NCBI GenBank assembly: GCA_028293745.1
Contig: JAQGOF010000201.1
Span: 1 to 40,065, forward strand
Source: Gammaproteobacteria bacterium
Lineage (GTDB): Bacteria; Pseudomonadota; Gammaproteobacteria; Steroidobacterales; Steroidobacteraceae
Direction of reading: 5' to 3'
Length of the DNA stretch: 40,065 nucleotides
Part shown: one piece after another, positions 7,666-16,075 of the stretch
How the letters are laid out: each line of letters begins with the position of its first letter
Numbering within the stretch: the first letter of the stretch is position 1
The notes under the pieces: model-generated
The model's database searches: none
What the model was told of the DNA's origin: nothing
Seen by the model: the letters and a program-made list of their open reading frames with translations, nothing else
Made by a program: the position numbers and the translations under genes

Positions 7666-10626
7666 ATGCGTTCTGCAAGACTGCTCTGGCTGTGCTTTTT
7701 TTATGCCGCTCCGCTAATAGCTCCGCTGAGCGAGGCGCGCGATCCCCCGGCCCGTACGACTGCGGTCTTGCAACCGAGCGATGCTGCGAAGCAGGGCCCA
7801 TCAGCCCCGCTCCCCATTCAGTCTCCGCCGACTCCCCCTCCCGGAGCCGCCGAGCAAAATGCTCAGGTCGCGCAGCAGGCCGCGGCCGTGGAAGGCAACC
7901 CGGACTGGGCCGTGACCCTCGAGCGGATTGCCAGCAGCGTGGTATCCATCGACGTGGATTCCACCCGGGCCTTTGACACCGAGTGGAACTCGACTGCCCA
8001 GGCAACCGGTTTCGTCGTCGACGCCGAGCGCGGCCTCATTCTGACCAACCGCCACGTCGTGACACCCGGACCGGTGACGGCCGAGGCCACTTTCCTCAAC
8101 CGGGAGGAAGTCCAGCTCTATCCTGTCTATCGCGATCCCGTGCACGACTTCGGCCTGTATCGCTATGACCCGAGCAAGTTGCATTTCATCAAGCCGAAGG
8201 CCCTGGCGCTGTATCCGGAAGGCGCGCAGATCGGCCGCGAAATCCGGGTCGTGGGCAACAATGCCGGCGAGCAGCTGTCGATACTGGCCGGCACCCTGGC
8301 GCGGCTCGATCGCGATGCCCCCGAGTACGGCATTGCCAAGTACAACGACTTCAACACTTTCTATTACCAGGCGGCCTCCGGTACCTCGGGTGGGTCATCC
8401 GGCTCGCCGGTCATCGATATCCGGGGCCGCGTGGTAGCGCTCAATGCGGGCGGCGCCAATGGCAATGCATCCAGCTTCTACCTGCCGCTGGGTCGGGTCC
8501 GCCGCGCCCTCGAATTGATACAACAGGGCAAGCCGGTTACGCGCGGCACGTTGTATTCGGTGTTCAACTACACGCCCTACGACGAGCTGAAGCGTCTCGG
8601 GTTGAACGGCACGACCGAAGCTGCCGTGCGCAAGACTTTTCCGCAGTACACCGGGATGTTGGTTGTGACCGAGGTCCTGCCGGGATCGCCCAGCGAAAAC
8701 GTACTGCAGCCCGGCGACGTTCTCGTGAAGGTGAACGGCCACTATGTCACGCAGTTCGAGCCGTTGGACGACGTGGTGGATTCCAGTGTTGGTGGACAGG
8801 TACAGCTGGAGCTCGAACGCGGAGGCAAGATCGTCTCCGCCAAGCTGCCGGTGGGCGATCTGCACTCGATCACGCCGAGCGCCTATGCCGAATTCGGCGA
8901 TGCCGTTCTGAATACCCTCTCATACCAACAGGCGCGGCACTTCAACGTGCCGGTGGGCGGGGTGTATGTCGCTAACCCCGGCTACCTCTTCACGGCGGCG
9001 GGCGTGCCGCGCGGCGCGGTGATTACCGCGATGGACTCGAAGAAGGTGGACAATCTGAGCGACGTCGAAGAGCACATCTCACAGCTCGGTGACGGCGATC
9101 GCACGGCCATTCGTTTCATCACCATCGACGATCCGAACGGTAGCCAACTGCGCTCCGTCCGCATGGATCGGCGTTGGTTTCCCGCGCACCACTGTGAGCG
9201 GGACGACCGCCAGGGGCTGTGGGACTGCAAGGATCTGCCCGCGGGGCCGCCGCCCAAGCCCCTCAAGGTGAGCTCCACGGAGTTCCCCAAATACAAGGAT
9301 CCGCGGCTCGAGAATCTTGCGCCGTCACTGGCCATGGTCGCTTTTGACATGCCGTACTCCGTGTCGGGTATCACGGAGCGCAACTACCACGGCACGGGGC
9401 TGATCGTGGATGCGCAAAGAGGCCTCGTTGTCGTCGATCGCAACACCGTGCCAGTGGCGGTGGGCGACGTGACGATCACGCTTGCGGGAACCGTGCAGGT
9501 GCCTGGCCACGTCGTCTATGTCCACCCACAACATAACCTTGCCGTGGTGGCGTATGACCCGAAGTTGATCGGCTCCACCCCGGTGAAGACCGCGAAACTG
9601 GCGCCGCGCGATCTGGCGGCGGGCGAGTCGGTGTGGGTGGTGGGCCTCGGATCGGACAGCGAGCTGCGCTCGCGGAATACCGAGATCGCCAGCATAGATC
9701 CGCTGGAGTTACCGCTCTCGCGCACCATGCGCTTCCGCGACAGCAATCTCGAGACGGTACAGCTCGTCAATCCGCCGCTGGATTTCGATGGAGTCCTGAC
9801 TGACAAGGCCGGCAACGTGCTCGGTCTGTGGTCGAGCTTCGCCTATGAAAGCGGTCGCGAGATCGCGCAGGACAATCGCGGCGTCCCCATCGACCTGGTC
9901 GCCGACATGCTCGACCGTGTCAGGACGGATAAGCCGCTGCATTCATTGGAAGCCGAGTTCGGGGTTCAGCCGCTGGCCAGTGCCCGTGAAATCGGCCTGT
10001 CGGATGACTGGGCAAAACGGCTGTCGCAGCAAAATCCGACCCAGCGGCAGGTGCTGACCGTGGTGCGCATGGTGGGTGGCACGCCGGCCTCGAAAGCGCT
10101 TCAGCAGGGTGATCTCGTGCTGGCGATCGACAGCAAGGTGGTGACGCGCTTCCGGGAGGTCGAACGCGCTGCCGCAGACAAGGACGAAGTGAAGGTCACG
10201 GTATGGAGGGGAAGCGGCGAGCAGACATTGGACATCAAGACAGTGGAACTGCCGGGTGCCGATATCGACAGGTTGGTCGAGTGGGGCGGCGCTACGCTGC
10301 AGGCCCCTCATCGAGCGATGAGCGCACAGCGCGGGATCCCACCTATCGGCGTGTATGTGGGTTACTTCGCATATGGTTCCCCCGCAACCCGTTATGGTCT
10401 GTATCCGGGACGGCGCATCGTGGAAGTGGATGGAGTACCGACACCTGACCTCGACGCCTTCCTCGGAGCCGTCACCGGCAGGCCCGACCGCGCGTCATTA
10501 CGGCTCAAGACCATCACCTGGAACAATGCGCCGGAAGTGATCACATTGAAGCTCGACAAGCACTACTGGCCCGCATACGAGCTGACACATACGGCCTCCG
10601 GCTGGGAGCGCAAGGCCTTGGAGTAA
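7666..10626 (+). CDS. exported tandem HtrA-like serine protease with an inactive second protease domain and several PDZ domains
   Basis: A 986-residue protein with an N-terminal signal sequence (charged start, hydrophobic residues 6-20) and a proline/alanine-rich linker to about residue 75. A first trypsin-like domain has the full triad: H130 in LTNRHVV, D161 in DPVHDFG and S245 in GGSSGSPV. PDZ-like segments follow (about 300-500). A second trypsin-like domain starts near 555, but its triad is gone: N593 replaces His (VDRNTV), N624 replaces Asp (HPQHNLAVV) and the Ser loop reads NPPLDFDGVL. More PDZ-like segments follow to about 960. This protease-PDZ-pseudoprotease-PDZ order and the GSSGSP serine loop resemble the eukaryotic Nma111/Ynm3 HtrA family more than DegP. 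Role in envelope protein quality control is inferred. AGGAG lies before the start; the next gene overlaps by 1 nt. Confidence 0.85.
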   Translation: MRSARLLWLCFFYAAPLIAPLSEARDPPARTTAVLQPSDAAKQGPSAPLPIQSPPTPPPGAAEQNAQVAQQAAAVEGNPDWAVTLERIASSVVSIDVDSTRAFDTEWNSTAQATGFVVDAERGLILTNRHVVTPGPVTAEATFLNREEVQLYPVYRDPVHDFGLYRYDPSKLHFIKPKALALYPEGAQIGREIRVVGNNAGEQLSILAGTLARLDRDAPEYGIAKYNDFNTFYYQAASGTSGGSSGSPVIDIRGRVVALNAGGANGNASSFYLPLGRVRRALELIQQGKPVTRGTLYSVFNYTPYDELKRLGLNGTTEAAVRKTFPQYTGMLVVTEVLPGSPSENVLQPGDVLVKVNGHYVTQFEPLDDVVDSSVGGQVQLELERGGKIVSAKLPVGDLHSITPSAYAEFGDAVLNTLSYQQARHFNVPVGGVYVANPGYLFTAAGVPRGAVITAMDSKKVDNLSDVEEHISQLGDGDRTAIRFITIDDPNGSQLRSVRMDRRWFPAHHCERDDRQGLWDCKDLPAGPPPKPLKVSSTEFPKYKDPRLENLAPSLAMVAFDMPYSVSGITERNYHGTGLIVDAQRGLVVVDRNTVPVAVGDVTITLAGTVQVPGHVVYVHPQHNLAVVAYDPKLIGSTPVKTAKLAPRDLAAGESVWVVGLGSDSELRSRNTEIASIDPLELPLSRTMRFRDSNLETVQLVNPPLDFDGVLTDKAGNVLGLWSSFAYESGREIAQDNRGVPIDLVADMLDRVRTDKPLHSLEAEFGVQPLASAREIGLSDDWAKRLSQQNPTQRQVLTVVRMVGGTPASKALQQGDLVLAIDSKVVTRFREVERAAADKDEVKVTVWRGSGEQTLDIKTVELPGADIDRLVEWGGATLQAPHRAMSAQRGIPPIGVYVGYFAYGSPATRYGLYPGRRIVEVDGVPTPDLDAFLGAVTGRPDRASLRLKTITWNNAPEVITLKLDKHYWPAYELTHTASGWERKALE

Positions 10627-11615
10627 TGAGCACGACGCTCGACCCGAAAGAACAGCCCCTAAAAGAACAGACGGACCTGTTTGGTGGCCCCCCGGCGGAT
10701 GCGCAGATCGTCCGCCCGGTGGTGCCTGCGCCGCAGTTGCTGCAAGTCGCGCAACGGTTACCGAAGAACCTCCATCTCGGTACGTCGAGCCTGTCGTTTC
10801 CGGGATGGGAGGGCATCGTCTACGCCGAACAGTACAGGGTAGCGGTGCTGGCCCGGTACGGCCTGCGCGCGTACGCGCAACATCCGCTGCTCAACGCGTT
10901 GAACATCGACAGTACGTTCTACAGGCCGCAGACCGCTGAGCAGCTTTCCCAGCTGGCCGCAGACGTGCCGGACAATTTCCGGTTCATCGTCAAGGCCTAC
11001 ACCGGGCTGACAACCGCGCCCGATACTCCGCGCGCGCAGCAACGCGGGATCGAGCCTGTTTTCCTGGACCCGTTGTATGCCGAACAGACGGTCGTCACAC
11101 CGCTCGTGACAGGTCTTGGGCCGAAGCTCGGTGCCATTCTGTTTCAGTTCTCGCCACTGGGCTCTCGATACACCCGCGACCCTGAGACGTTTGTCGCTCG
11201 TCTTGGAGAGTTTCTGTCGGAGTTGCCCCGGGGGCCCGTTTACGCGGTTGAGCTGCGCGATCCTGAAATTCTCGGTGCGCACTACGAGGACGCACTCGCT
11301 GCTGCGGGCGCGGTGCACTGTTCGACCGTTCACTCGCGCATGCCGCCGGTTGACGGTCAGGTCCTCGACGGTGCCAACGGACCGATGATCATCCGCTGGA
11401 TGCTGCAACCCGGGGATGACTATGAGAGCGCGGGAGCACGGTTTGCCCCTTTCAACCGGATCGCAGAGCCCGACAAGCTCAGCCGCAGCCGTATTGCGGG
11501 GCTCGTCAAGCGCGGCTTGTCGTCAGGACGCGACGTCTATGTGATGGCTGCCAACAACGCGGAGGGGTCGGCTCCATTGACATTGTTCGAACTTGCGACA
11601 TCCATCTGCCCCTGA
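10626..11615 (+). CDS. DUF72 (YecE-like) family protein
   Basis: A 329-residue protein whose HLGTSSLSFPGWEG segment and downstream LNALNIDSTFYRP match the DUF72/YecE family, a TIM-barrel-like fold of unknown biochemical role. The first 45 residues are a charged, proline-rich extension not typical of the core. Its ATG overlaps the stop codon of the HtrA-like gene by one nucleotide (TAATG), so the two are translationally coupled; no functional link between them is known to me. Confidence 0.85.
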   Translation: MSTTLDPKEQPLKEQTDLFGGPPADAQIVRPVVPAPQLLQVAQRLPKNLHLGTSSLSFPGWEGIVYAEQYRVAVLARYGLRAYAQHPLLNALNIDSTFYRPQTAEQLSQLAADVPDNFRFIVKAYTGLTTAPDTPRAQQRGIEPVFLDPLYAEQTVVTPLVTGLGPKLGAILFQFSPLGSRYTRDPETFVARLGEFLSELPRGPVYAVELRDPEILGAHYEDALAAAGAVHCSTVHSRMPPVDGQVLDGANGPMIIRWMLQPGDDYESAGARFAPFNRIAEPDKLSRSRIAGLVKRGLSSGRDVYVMAANNAEGSAPLTLFELATSICP

Positions 11616-11649
11616 ATACCCCAAGTAAACGTATTCCCCTACGCACGGC

Positions 11650-11658
11650 TGGTAGAAT
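11650..11658 (+). promoter_or_regulatory. extended -10 box directly before tsaC
   Basis: TGGTAGAAT matches an extended -10 element and ends only 8 nt before the ATG at 11667. Transcription would begin at or within about 2 nt of the start codon, giving a leaderless mRNA; no Shine-Dalgarno sequence is present. No clear -35 hexamer was seen. Confidence 0.45.
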
Positions 11659-11666
11659 TCGAGACC

Positions 11667-12683
11667 ATGGTTCGAGTTGTCAGAGCTACCCAGGTCGAAA
11701 TAGAGACTGCCGTGCAGACGCTGCGCGACGGCGAGCTCGTTGCGTTTCCCACTGAAACGGTCTACGGGCTCGGCGCCAATGCGCAGAATCCGGCGGCGGT
11801 ACGCAAGATCTTCGCCGCCAAGGGACGCCCGGTCGATCACCCCGTCATTGTTCACCTGGACAGCCCGCGCTTTCTGCACCGCTGGGTACGGGAAGTGCCG
11901 GAGCCTGCGAACAAGCTGGCCGAGCGGTTCTGGCCGGGACCCCTGACGATGGTTCTGCCGCGAGCGGCCAATGTGCATGATGTTGTCACCGGTGGGCAGG
12001 ATACCGTTGCCATCCGCGTGCCTTCTCATCCGATGGCCCAGCAGCTTTTGACTGCGTTTGGTGGCGGTATAGCGGCACCTTCGGCGAATCGATACGGCAA
12101 GCTGTCGCCAACGCGAGCCGAGCACGTCCGTGATGAGTTGGGCGACGCGGTGAAAATCATCCTGGACGGTGGTGAGTGCCAGATCGGTCTGGAATCCACC
12201 ATCGTGACGGTGGAAGGCTCCAGCGTGCGGCTGCTCCGGCCGGGTGCCGTAACTGCGGGTCAGATTCGCACGGTGATTGGCGAGTTGCTGATCGGCGCGA
12301 ATCTCGAGTCGCCGCGCGTACCCGGCAGCACTCCTTCACACTACGCTCCCACCACGCCGATGACGGTCGTGCCGGCGGGCGAGATCGATGCTCACGCCGC
12401 TTCGCTGTCCGAGGGTGGCCGCAGGGTCGCCGTCCTTGCCCAGCGTCTTCCTCTGAAATCTCACAAGTACGTCACATGGATCAATGCCGGGCGGCGTCCT
12501 GAGCAATTCGGGCACGATCTGTATGCGAACCTTCGGACGCTCGACAAGGCGGGATGCCAACAGATCCTGGTGCAGGACGTACCGGAAGGCGAGAAGTGGG
12601 ACGCGATCCGCGATCGCCTCTTGCGCGCAGCCTCGAGTATCAGCGAGAGCGGCGAGTCAGGCGCCATGGCTGTTCTTCCATAG
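11667..12683 (+). CDS. tsaC: L-threonylcarbamoyladenylate synthase, Sua5 type
   Basis: Makes threonylcarbamoyl-AMP from threonine, bicarbonate and ATP, the first step of the t6A modification at position 37 of ANN-decoding tRNAs. The YrdC core is seen in residues 1-200 (AFPTETVYGLGANA near 26-39, FWPGPLTMVLP and the SANRYGKLSPT block). At 338 residues it is the long Sua5 form: a linker (RVPGSTPSHYAP) leads to a C-terminal Rossmann-like Sua5 domain. There is no Shine-Dalgarno before the ATG and a -10-like TAGAAT sits 8 nt upstream. The last 27 nt overlap, on the opposite strand, the remnant of an AAA+ gene. Confidence 0.95.
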   Translation: MVRVVRATQVEIETAVQTLRDGELVAFPTETVYGLGANAQNPAAVRKIFAAKGRPVDHPVIVHLDSPRFLHRWVREVPEPANKLAERFWPGPLTMVLPRAANVHDVVTGGQDTVAIRVPSHPMAQQLLTAFGGGIAAPSANRYGKLSPTRAEHVRDELGDAVKIILDGGECQIGLESTIVTVEGSSVRLLRPGAVTAGQIRTVIGELLIGANLESPRVPGSTPSHYAPTTPMTVVPAGEIDAHAASLSEGGRRVAVLAQRLPLKSHKYVTWINAGRRPEQFGHDLYANLRTLDKAGCQQILVQDVPEGEKWDAIRDRLLRAASSISESGESGAMAVLP

Positions 12684-13224
12684 GACTACTCCGCGGGGAC
12701 GGTTCTTTGCCTGCAACTCCTGCGCGATGGAAGCCGCGGTGACCGGGGAACCACTGGCGCGGGCGCTGTAGAGCGCGGCAACAATGGCCTGTTCCAACTC
12801 CGCGCCGGAGAATCCGGCGGTGGCAGGGCGCTGATGTCGTTTGCCGTGGCGACTACAAAAATCCGCGCACGCTGCTCGGCGAGCCACGTGAGGAATGTGC
12901 CGAGCACCCGTCGCGATGTGCCGCTGTCGCCGTCGCCGTCGGCGAGCGCGTCGGGCTCGATCACGGCCGCCCGCCCGGGATTGACTTTCGACCATTCCTG
13001 GGCGATGCGCCTCACGATCATCTGGCGCTCGCTGACCGTAGGCAGGGCCAGGTGCATGCGGGTGGCGAAGCTCTCGAGCTCTTCAGGCAGCGTGACCTCG
13101 TGGCTCATCAAGACAACAGTCCGCGCGCCTCCTCGCGGGACTCGATGACGATGAGGGCAAAGCGCGAAGCGAGCAGCATTTCAAGCTCACGGCGCGGATC
13201 CTGCGGCACGGTTGAGGGACTCAT
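12657..13224 (-). pseudogene. decayed Ycf46-like AAA+ ATPase gene
   Basis: Minus-strand fragments in different frames each match parts of the Ycf46 family of AAA+ ATPases. From 13224 a frame reads [20 protein letters not shown] and stops at a TGA near 13110. An overlapping frame continues with the [14 protein letters not shown] segment, then jumps straight to [18 protein letters not shown] and [16 protein letters not shown] third frame carries the C-terminal [19 protein letters not shown]. The Walker A region and most of the ATPase core, normally between the first and second blocks, are missing, and a second stretch is missing after ALPP. I read this as at least two internal deletions plus frame changes, hence a pseudogene. 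The tail runs into the 3' end of tsaC. Confidence 0.8.
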
Positions 13225-13259
13225 GCGGCCAAGAATGCAGTAGAGCTGGCCGGAGTCCC

Positions 13260-13287
13260 TTGTCACGCCGTCACGTTTTTCTAACAA
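13260..13287 (+). promoter_or_regulatory. promoter of the decarboxylase gene
   Basis: TTGTCA at 13260-13265 (5 of 6 matches to the -35 consensus), a 16-bp spacer, and TAACAA at 13282-13287 as a weaker -10. The predicted transcription start falls around 13294-13296, at the ATG 13296, suggesting a leaderless transcript and arguing against the earlier ATG at 13287. Confidence 0.45.
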
Positions 13288-13295
13288 TGAAGCCT

Positions 13296-14477
13296 ATGCC
13301 AAGCCGAATCCGCCGCTCCCGATTCATCGATCCATTTCAGCCCGCCCACGTCCGCCGCCTGGTGAAGGAATTCGGCTCGCCGCTGCTGATCCTCGATGCG
13401 GAACGCATCCGGGTGCAATTCCGGAAACTGCGCAAGGCGCTTCCCGGAGTCGACCTGCACTACGCGCTGAAGCCCATGCCGCATCCAGCCGTGGTGCAGA
13501 CGGTCATGCAGGAAGGTGGGTTCCTCGATCTGGCGACGACCGGCGAAGTCCACCTGGTGCAGCGCCTGGGCGCCGATCCGAAGCGCTGTATCCATACACA
13601 CCCGATCAAACGGGATCAGGATATCCGCAACGCGGTGAATTTCGGTGTCCGTACGTTCGTCGCCGACAATCCGGACGAGATCCGCAAATTTGCGCGCTAC
13701 ACGGACAGCGCCGAGTTGCTGCTGCGCGTGTCATTTCGCAGTCCCGGGGCTGTGTGCGACCTGTCGCGCAAGTTTGGATGTGATCCGGAGGACCTGCTGA
13801 TCCTCGCCCGGTTGGCCGCCGAGCTGGGAATCCCTGTGCGCGGCCTGTCGTTCCATGTCGGCTCGCAGGCGGCGGATTCCGCCAAACACGTGGAGGCGCT
13901 GCACGCCTGCGTGAAGTTGATGGCGGCCGCGCGCCGCGAAAAGCTCGGCGCGTTTGACACGCTGGATATCGGTGGTGGGTTTCCGATCGACTACGCGCAG
14001 CCCGTACAGGACATCAGCCGGTTCTGCTCCCCTATCCGTGCGGCGCTGTCGAAGTTGCCCAAACGAGTGCGCGTCATCGCGGAGCCCGGCCGCTACATCA
14101 TCGGGCCCTCGGCGATCGGTGTCGCCTCCGTGATGGGCCGTGCCAAGCGCGAAGGTCACTGGTGGTACTACCTCGATGATGGACTCTATGGGTCGTACAG
14201 CGGCCAGCTCTATGATCACGCGCGCTATCCAGTCGAACCACTCCGGGACAGCCCCGAGCGGCTGCCTTCGGTGCTGGCAGGGCCCACCTGTGACAGCATC
14301 GATGTGATTGCCGAGAATCTCATGCTGCCCGAGCTCAAGGCGGGCGACCTGATCGTCGGGCGCGCAATGGGTGCTTACACGTGGGCCAGTGCTTCCGAGT
14401 TCAATTTCTTTCCGAAGGCGACCGTGGTGGCCGTCAACACGCAGCCTGGCGATGAGGGGAGCGTCAGCGCAATATGA
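13296..14477 (+). CDS. type III PLP-dependent decarboxylase, probably ornithine decarboxylase
   Basis: A fold-III (alanine-racemase-like) decarboxylase of the ODC/DAP/arginine family, 393 residues. The PLP lysine is K59 in YALKPMPHP; HVGSQ, DIGGGFP and EPGRYI are the standard cofactor-binding loops. GPTCDSID includes the catalytic Cys-Asp pair (C332) typical of ornithine and lysine/ornithine decarboxylases, so the likely reaction is ornithine to putrescine at the start of polyamine synthesis; other basic amino acids cannot be excluded from sequence alone. I prefer ATG 13296 (MPSRIRRS) because of the promoter position; ATG 13287 would add three residues. The HIT-like gene follows after 25 nt. 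Confidence 0.88.
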   Translation: MPSRIRRSRFIDPFQPAHVRRLVKEFGSPLLILDAERIRVQFRKLRKALPGVDLHYALKPMPHPAVVQTVMQEGGFLDLATTGEVHLVQRLGADPKRCIHTHPIKRDQDIRNAVNFGVRTFVADNPDEIRKFARYTDSAELLLRVSFRSPGAVCDLSRKFGCDPEDLLILARLAAELGIPVRGLSFHVGSQAADSAKHVEALHACVKLMAAARREKLGAFDTLDIGGGFPIDYAQPVQDISRFCSPIRAALSKLPKRVRVIAEPGRYIIGPSAIGVASVMGRAKREGHWWYYLDDGLYGSYSGQLYDHARYPVEPLRDSPERLPSVLAGPTCDSIDVIAENLMLPELKAGDLIVGRAMGAYTWASASEFNFFPKATVVAVNTQPGDEGSVSAI

Positions 14478-14502
14478 GCGTCGGGTTCGCTCAGGCCAGA
14501 CT

Positions 14503-15021
14503 ATGAAAAACGAATTGAGCATCGAGCCGGAGACCGCCATTCACAGAATGGTTGCGGCAGCGCGGGACGGGCGCGAGCCGCGGGTGATTGCCCGGCTGTA
14601 CTCGGGATGGGCTCTGTTTGGGGAGCGCCAGTTCCTGCGCGGCTACAGCCTCCTGCTTCCCGATCCGGTCGTGCCAACACTGAATGCGCTGGGCTCAAAG
14701 GAGCGGGCGACTTATCTGCAGGACGTGGCTCGCCTCGGTGATGCGGTGCTGAAGCTGACAGGCGCGGCGCGGATCAACTACGCCATTCTCGGAAACCAGG
14801 ACCCGGCCCTACATACTCACGTGATACCGCGCTTCGCGGACGAGCCTGACAAGCTGCGTTTTTCCCATCCTTGGGCCTACAACTGGGATGAGGCACCGCT
14901 GTTCGACAGGGCCACGTACCAGGATCTTGCGGACGGGCTGCTTCGCGAGCTCACGCGCATGGGGGTCACCAAGCCCATGCGATTTCCTCCCGGGGCAAAC
15001 GCCGATCCGGGACCGGCGTAG
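14503..15021 (+). CDS. HIT-like protein
   Basis: A 172-residue cytoplasmic protein with the C-terminal end of a HIT motif, LHTHVIPRF, giving H104 and H106. HIT hydrolases normally have three alternating histidines (HxHxH); here the first of the three positions is A102, while the middle (nucleophile) and last histidines are kept. HIT proteins hydrolyse or transfer nucleotides from dinucleoside polyphosphates or nucleotide conjugates. Upstream frame extends into the decarboxylase gene, but the ATG at 14503 starts the conserved part. It is probably co-transcribed with the decarboxylase; substrate unknown. Confidence 0.75.
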   Translation: MKNELSIEPETAIHRMVAAARDGREPRVIARLYSGWALFGERQFLRGYSLLLPDPVVPTLNALGSKERATYLQDVARLGDAVLKLTGAARINYAILGNQDPALHTHVIPRFADEPDKLRFSHPWAYNWDEAPLFDRATYQDLADGLLRELTRMGVTKPMRFPPGANADPGPA

Positions 15022-15041
15022 CGCCTGTCCCGGACCGGGTC

Positions 15042-15070
15042 AATTTCCCCCGGCATGTGCCGGGTAAATT
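15042..15070. terminator. bidirectional terminator between the HIT-like gene and the FKBP gene
   Basis: Core stem CCCGGC (15049-15054) with GCCGGG (15059-15064) and loop ATGT, flanked by AATTT (15042-15046) and AAATT (15066-15070) that extend the pairing and give a short T-run on either strand. It sits between two convergent genes, as expected for a shared terminator. Confidence 0.65.
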
Positions 15071-15074
15071 CAAG

Positions 15075-15929
15075 TTACTGAGAATTCGGGACCTTCGCGC
15101 CCGGAACGGCCGCTGTCGGCTGCTTGACCTTGATCAGCTCCACTTCGAATTTGAGCATGGAGCCCGGCGGAATGGACGGCGGCGAGTTGACATCGTAGGC
15201 CAGGTTGGGCGGGATGAAGAGTTCCCACTTGGCGCCCGGCTTCATCAATACCAGCGCTTCCTGCCACCCCGGAATGACACCATTGACCGGGAACGAGGCC
15301 GGCTGTCCACGCTTGTAGGAACTGTCGAACTCAGTGCCATCGAGCAGCGTGCCGCGATAGTTGACCGTGACTTCGTCAGTTGACTTGGGCGGCGCACCGT
15401 CGCCGGGGGAAATGACGTGGTACTCCAGGCCGCTCGGGGTCGTGACGACGTCCTTCTTCTTGCCGTTTTCGGCGAGGAAGGTTTTGGCCGCCGTCCGGTT
15501 CGACTCCGCCATGCCGTTGCGCGCAGTCTTTACGAAGTTGGCGATATTTTCCTGATCGTTGGCCGACATCGCGACCTTGCCCGAGAGCGCATCGCGCAGT
15601 CCCTGCGTCAGGCGCTCGGTTGCAATCGAGTCGGCAGTGAGCCCGAGGTGATGTAACTGATCGCCCATCGAGACGCCGAGGCTGTAGCTGGCTTGTGCTT
15701 TCGCGTTAGTGGGAGTTTTCACGTCGGATGCACCTCCAGTGGCGGCCGCTTTGGCGGGCTTATTCGGACTCGCGGCGCCTGGGGCCGCGGTGGCACTGGT
15801 TGTCTTGTCGGGCGGAGTCTGTGACCAGGCCAGTGGCGCACAGCTCAGCAGCGCGGCAACGGCAATTGCCGTATTGTGGAAGAAGCGCTCCGGCGCGCAT
15901 CGCTTCCTGGGACCAACAGCAGAATTCAT
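15075..15929 (-). CDS. exported FKBP-type peptidyl-prolyl isomerase (FkpA/Mip-like)
   Basis: A 284-residue envelope folding helper. The start is ATG at 15929 with GAGGTG upstream, which leaves a signal peptide (basic start, then NTAIAVAALLSCAPLAWSQ). After an Ala/Thr/Lys-rich linker comes the N-terminal dimerisation domain of the FkpA/Mip type (YSLGVSMGDQL to about residue 180) and then a C-terminal FKBP domain from about 190 (VTVNYRGTLLDGTEFDSSY, VIPGWQEALVLM, PPNLAYD, LKFEVELIKV). The conserved active-site aromatic and hydrophobic residues of FKBP appear to be present. It is a single gene, convergent with the HIT-like gene. Confidence 0.93.
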   Translation of the reverse strand: MNSAVGPRKRCAPERFFHNTAIAVAALLSCAPLAWSQTPPDKTTSATAAPGAASPNKPAKAAATGGASDVKTPTNAKAQASYSLGVSMGDQLHHLGLTADSIATERLTQGLRDALSGKVAMSANDQENIANFVKTARNGMAESNRTAAKTFLAENGKKKDVVTTPSGLEYHVISPGDGAPPKSTDEVTVNYRGTLLDGTEFDSSYKRGQPASFPVNGVIPGWQEALVLMKPGAKWELFIPPNLAYDVNSPPSIPPGSMLKFEVELIKVKQPTAAVPGAKVPNSQ

Positions 15930-16075
15930 GAGGCACCTCGGGCTTGCGGGCCACGCGCAGTTGCATGGCGGAAACCGCAGCGGGCGACAGTTTCGCCTAT
16001 CGGGACGCGTCGTGCTGCGTTTTTTTCCTGTGGGCAATCGGCGACGCGAGCTGCAGCGGGGGCGGGAAGGGGACA

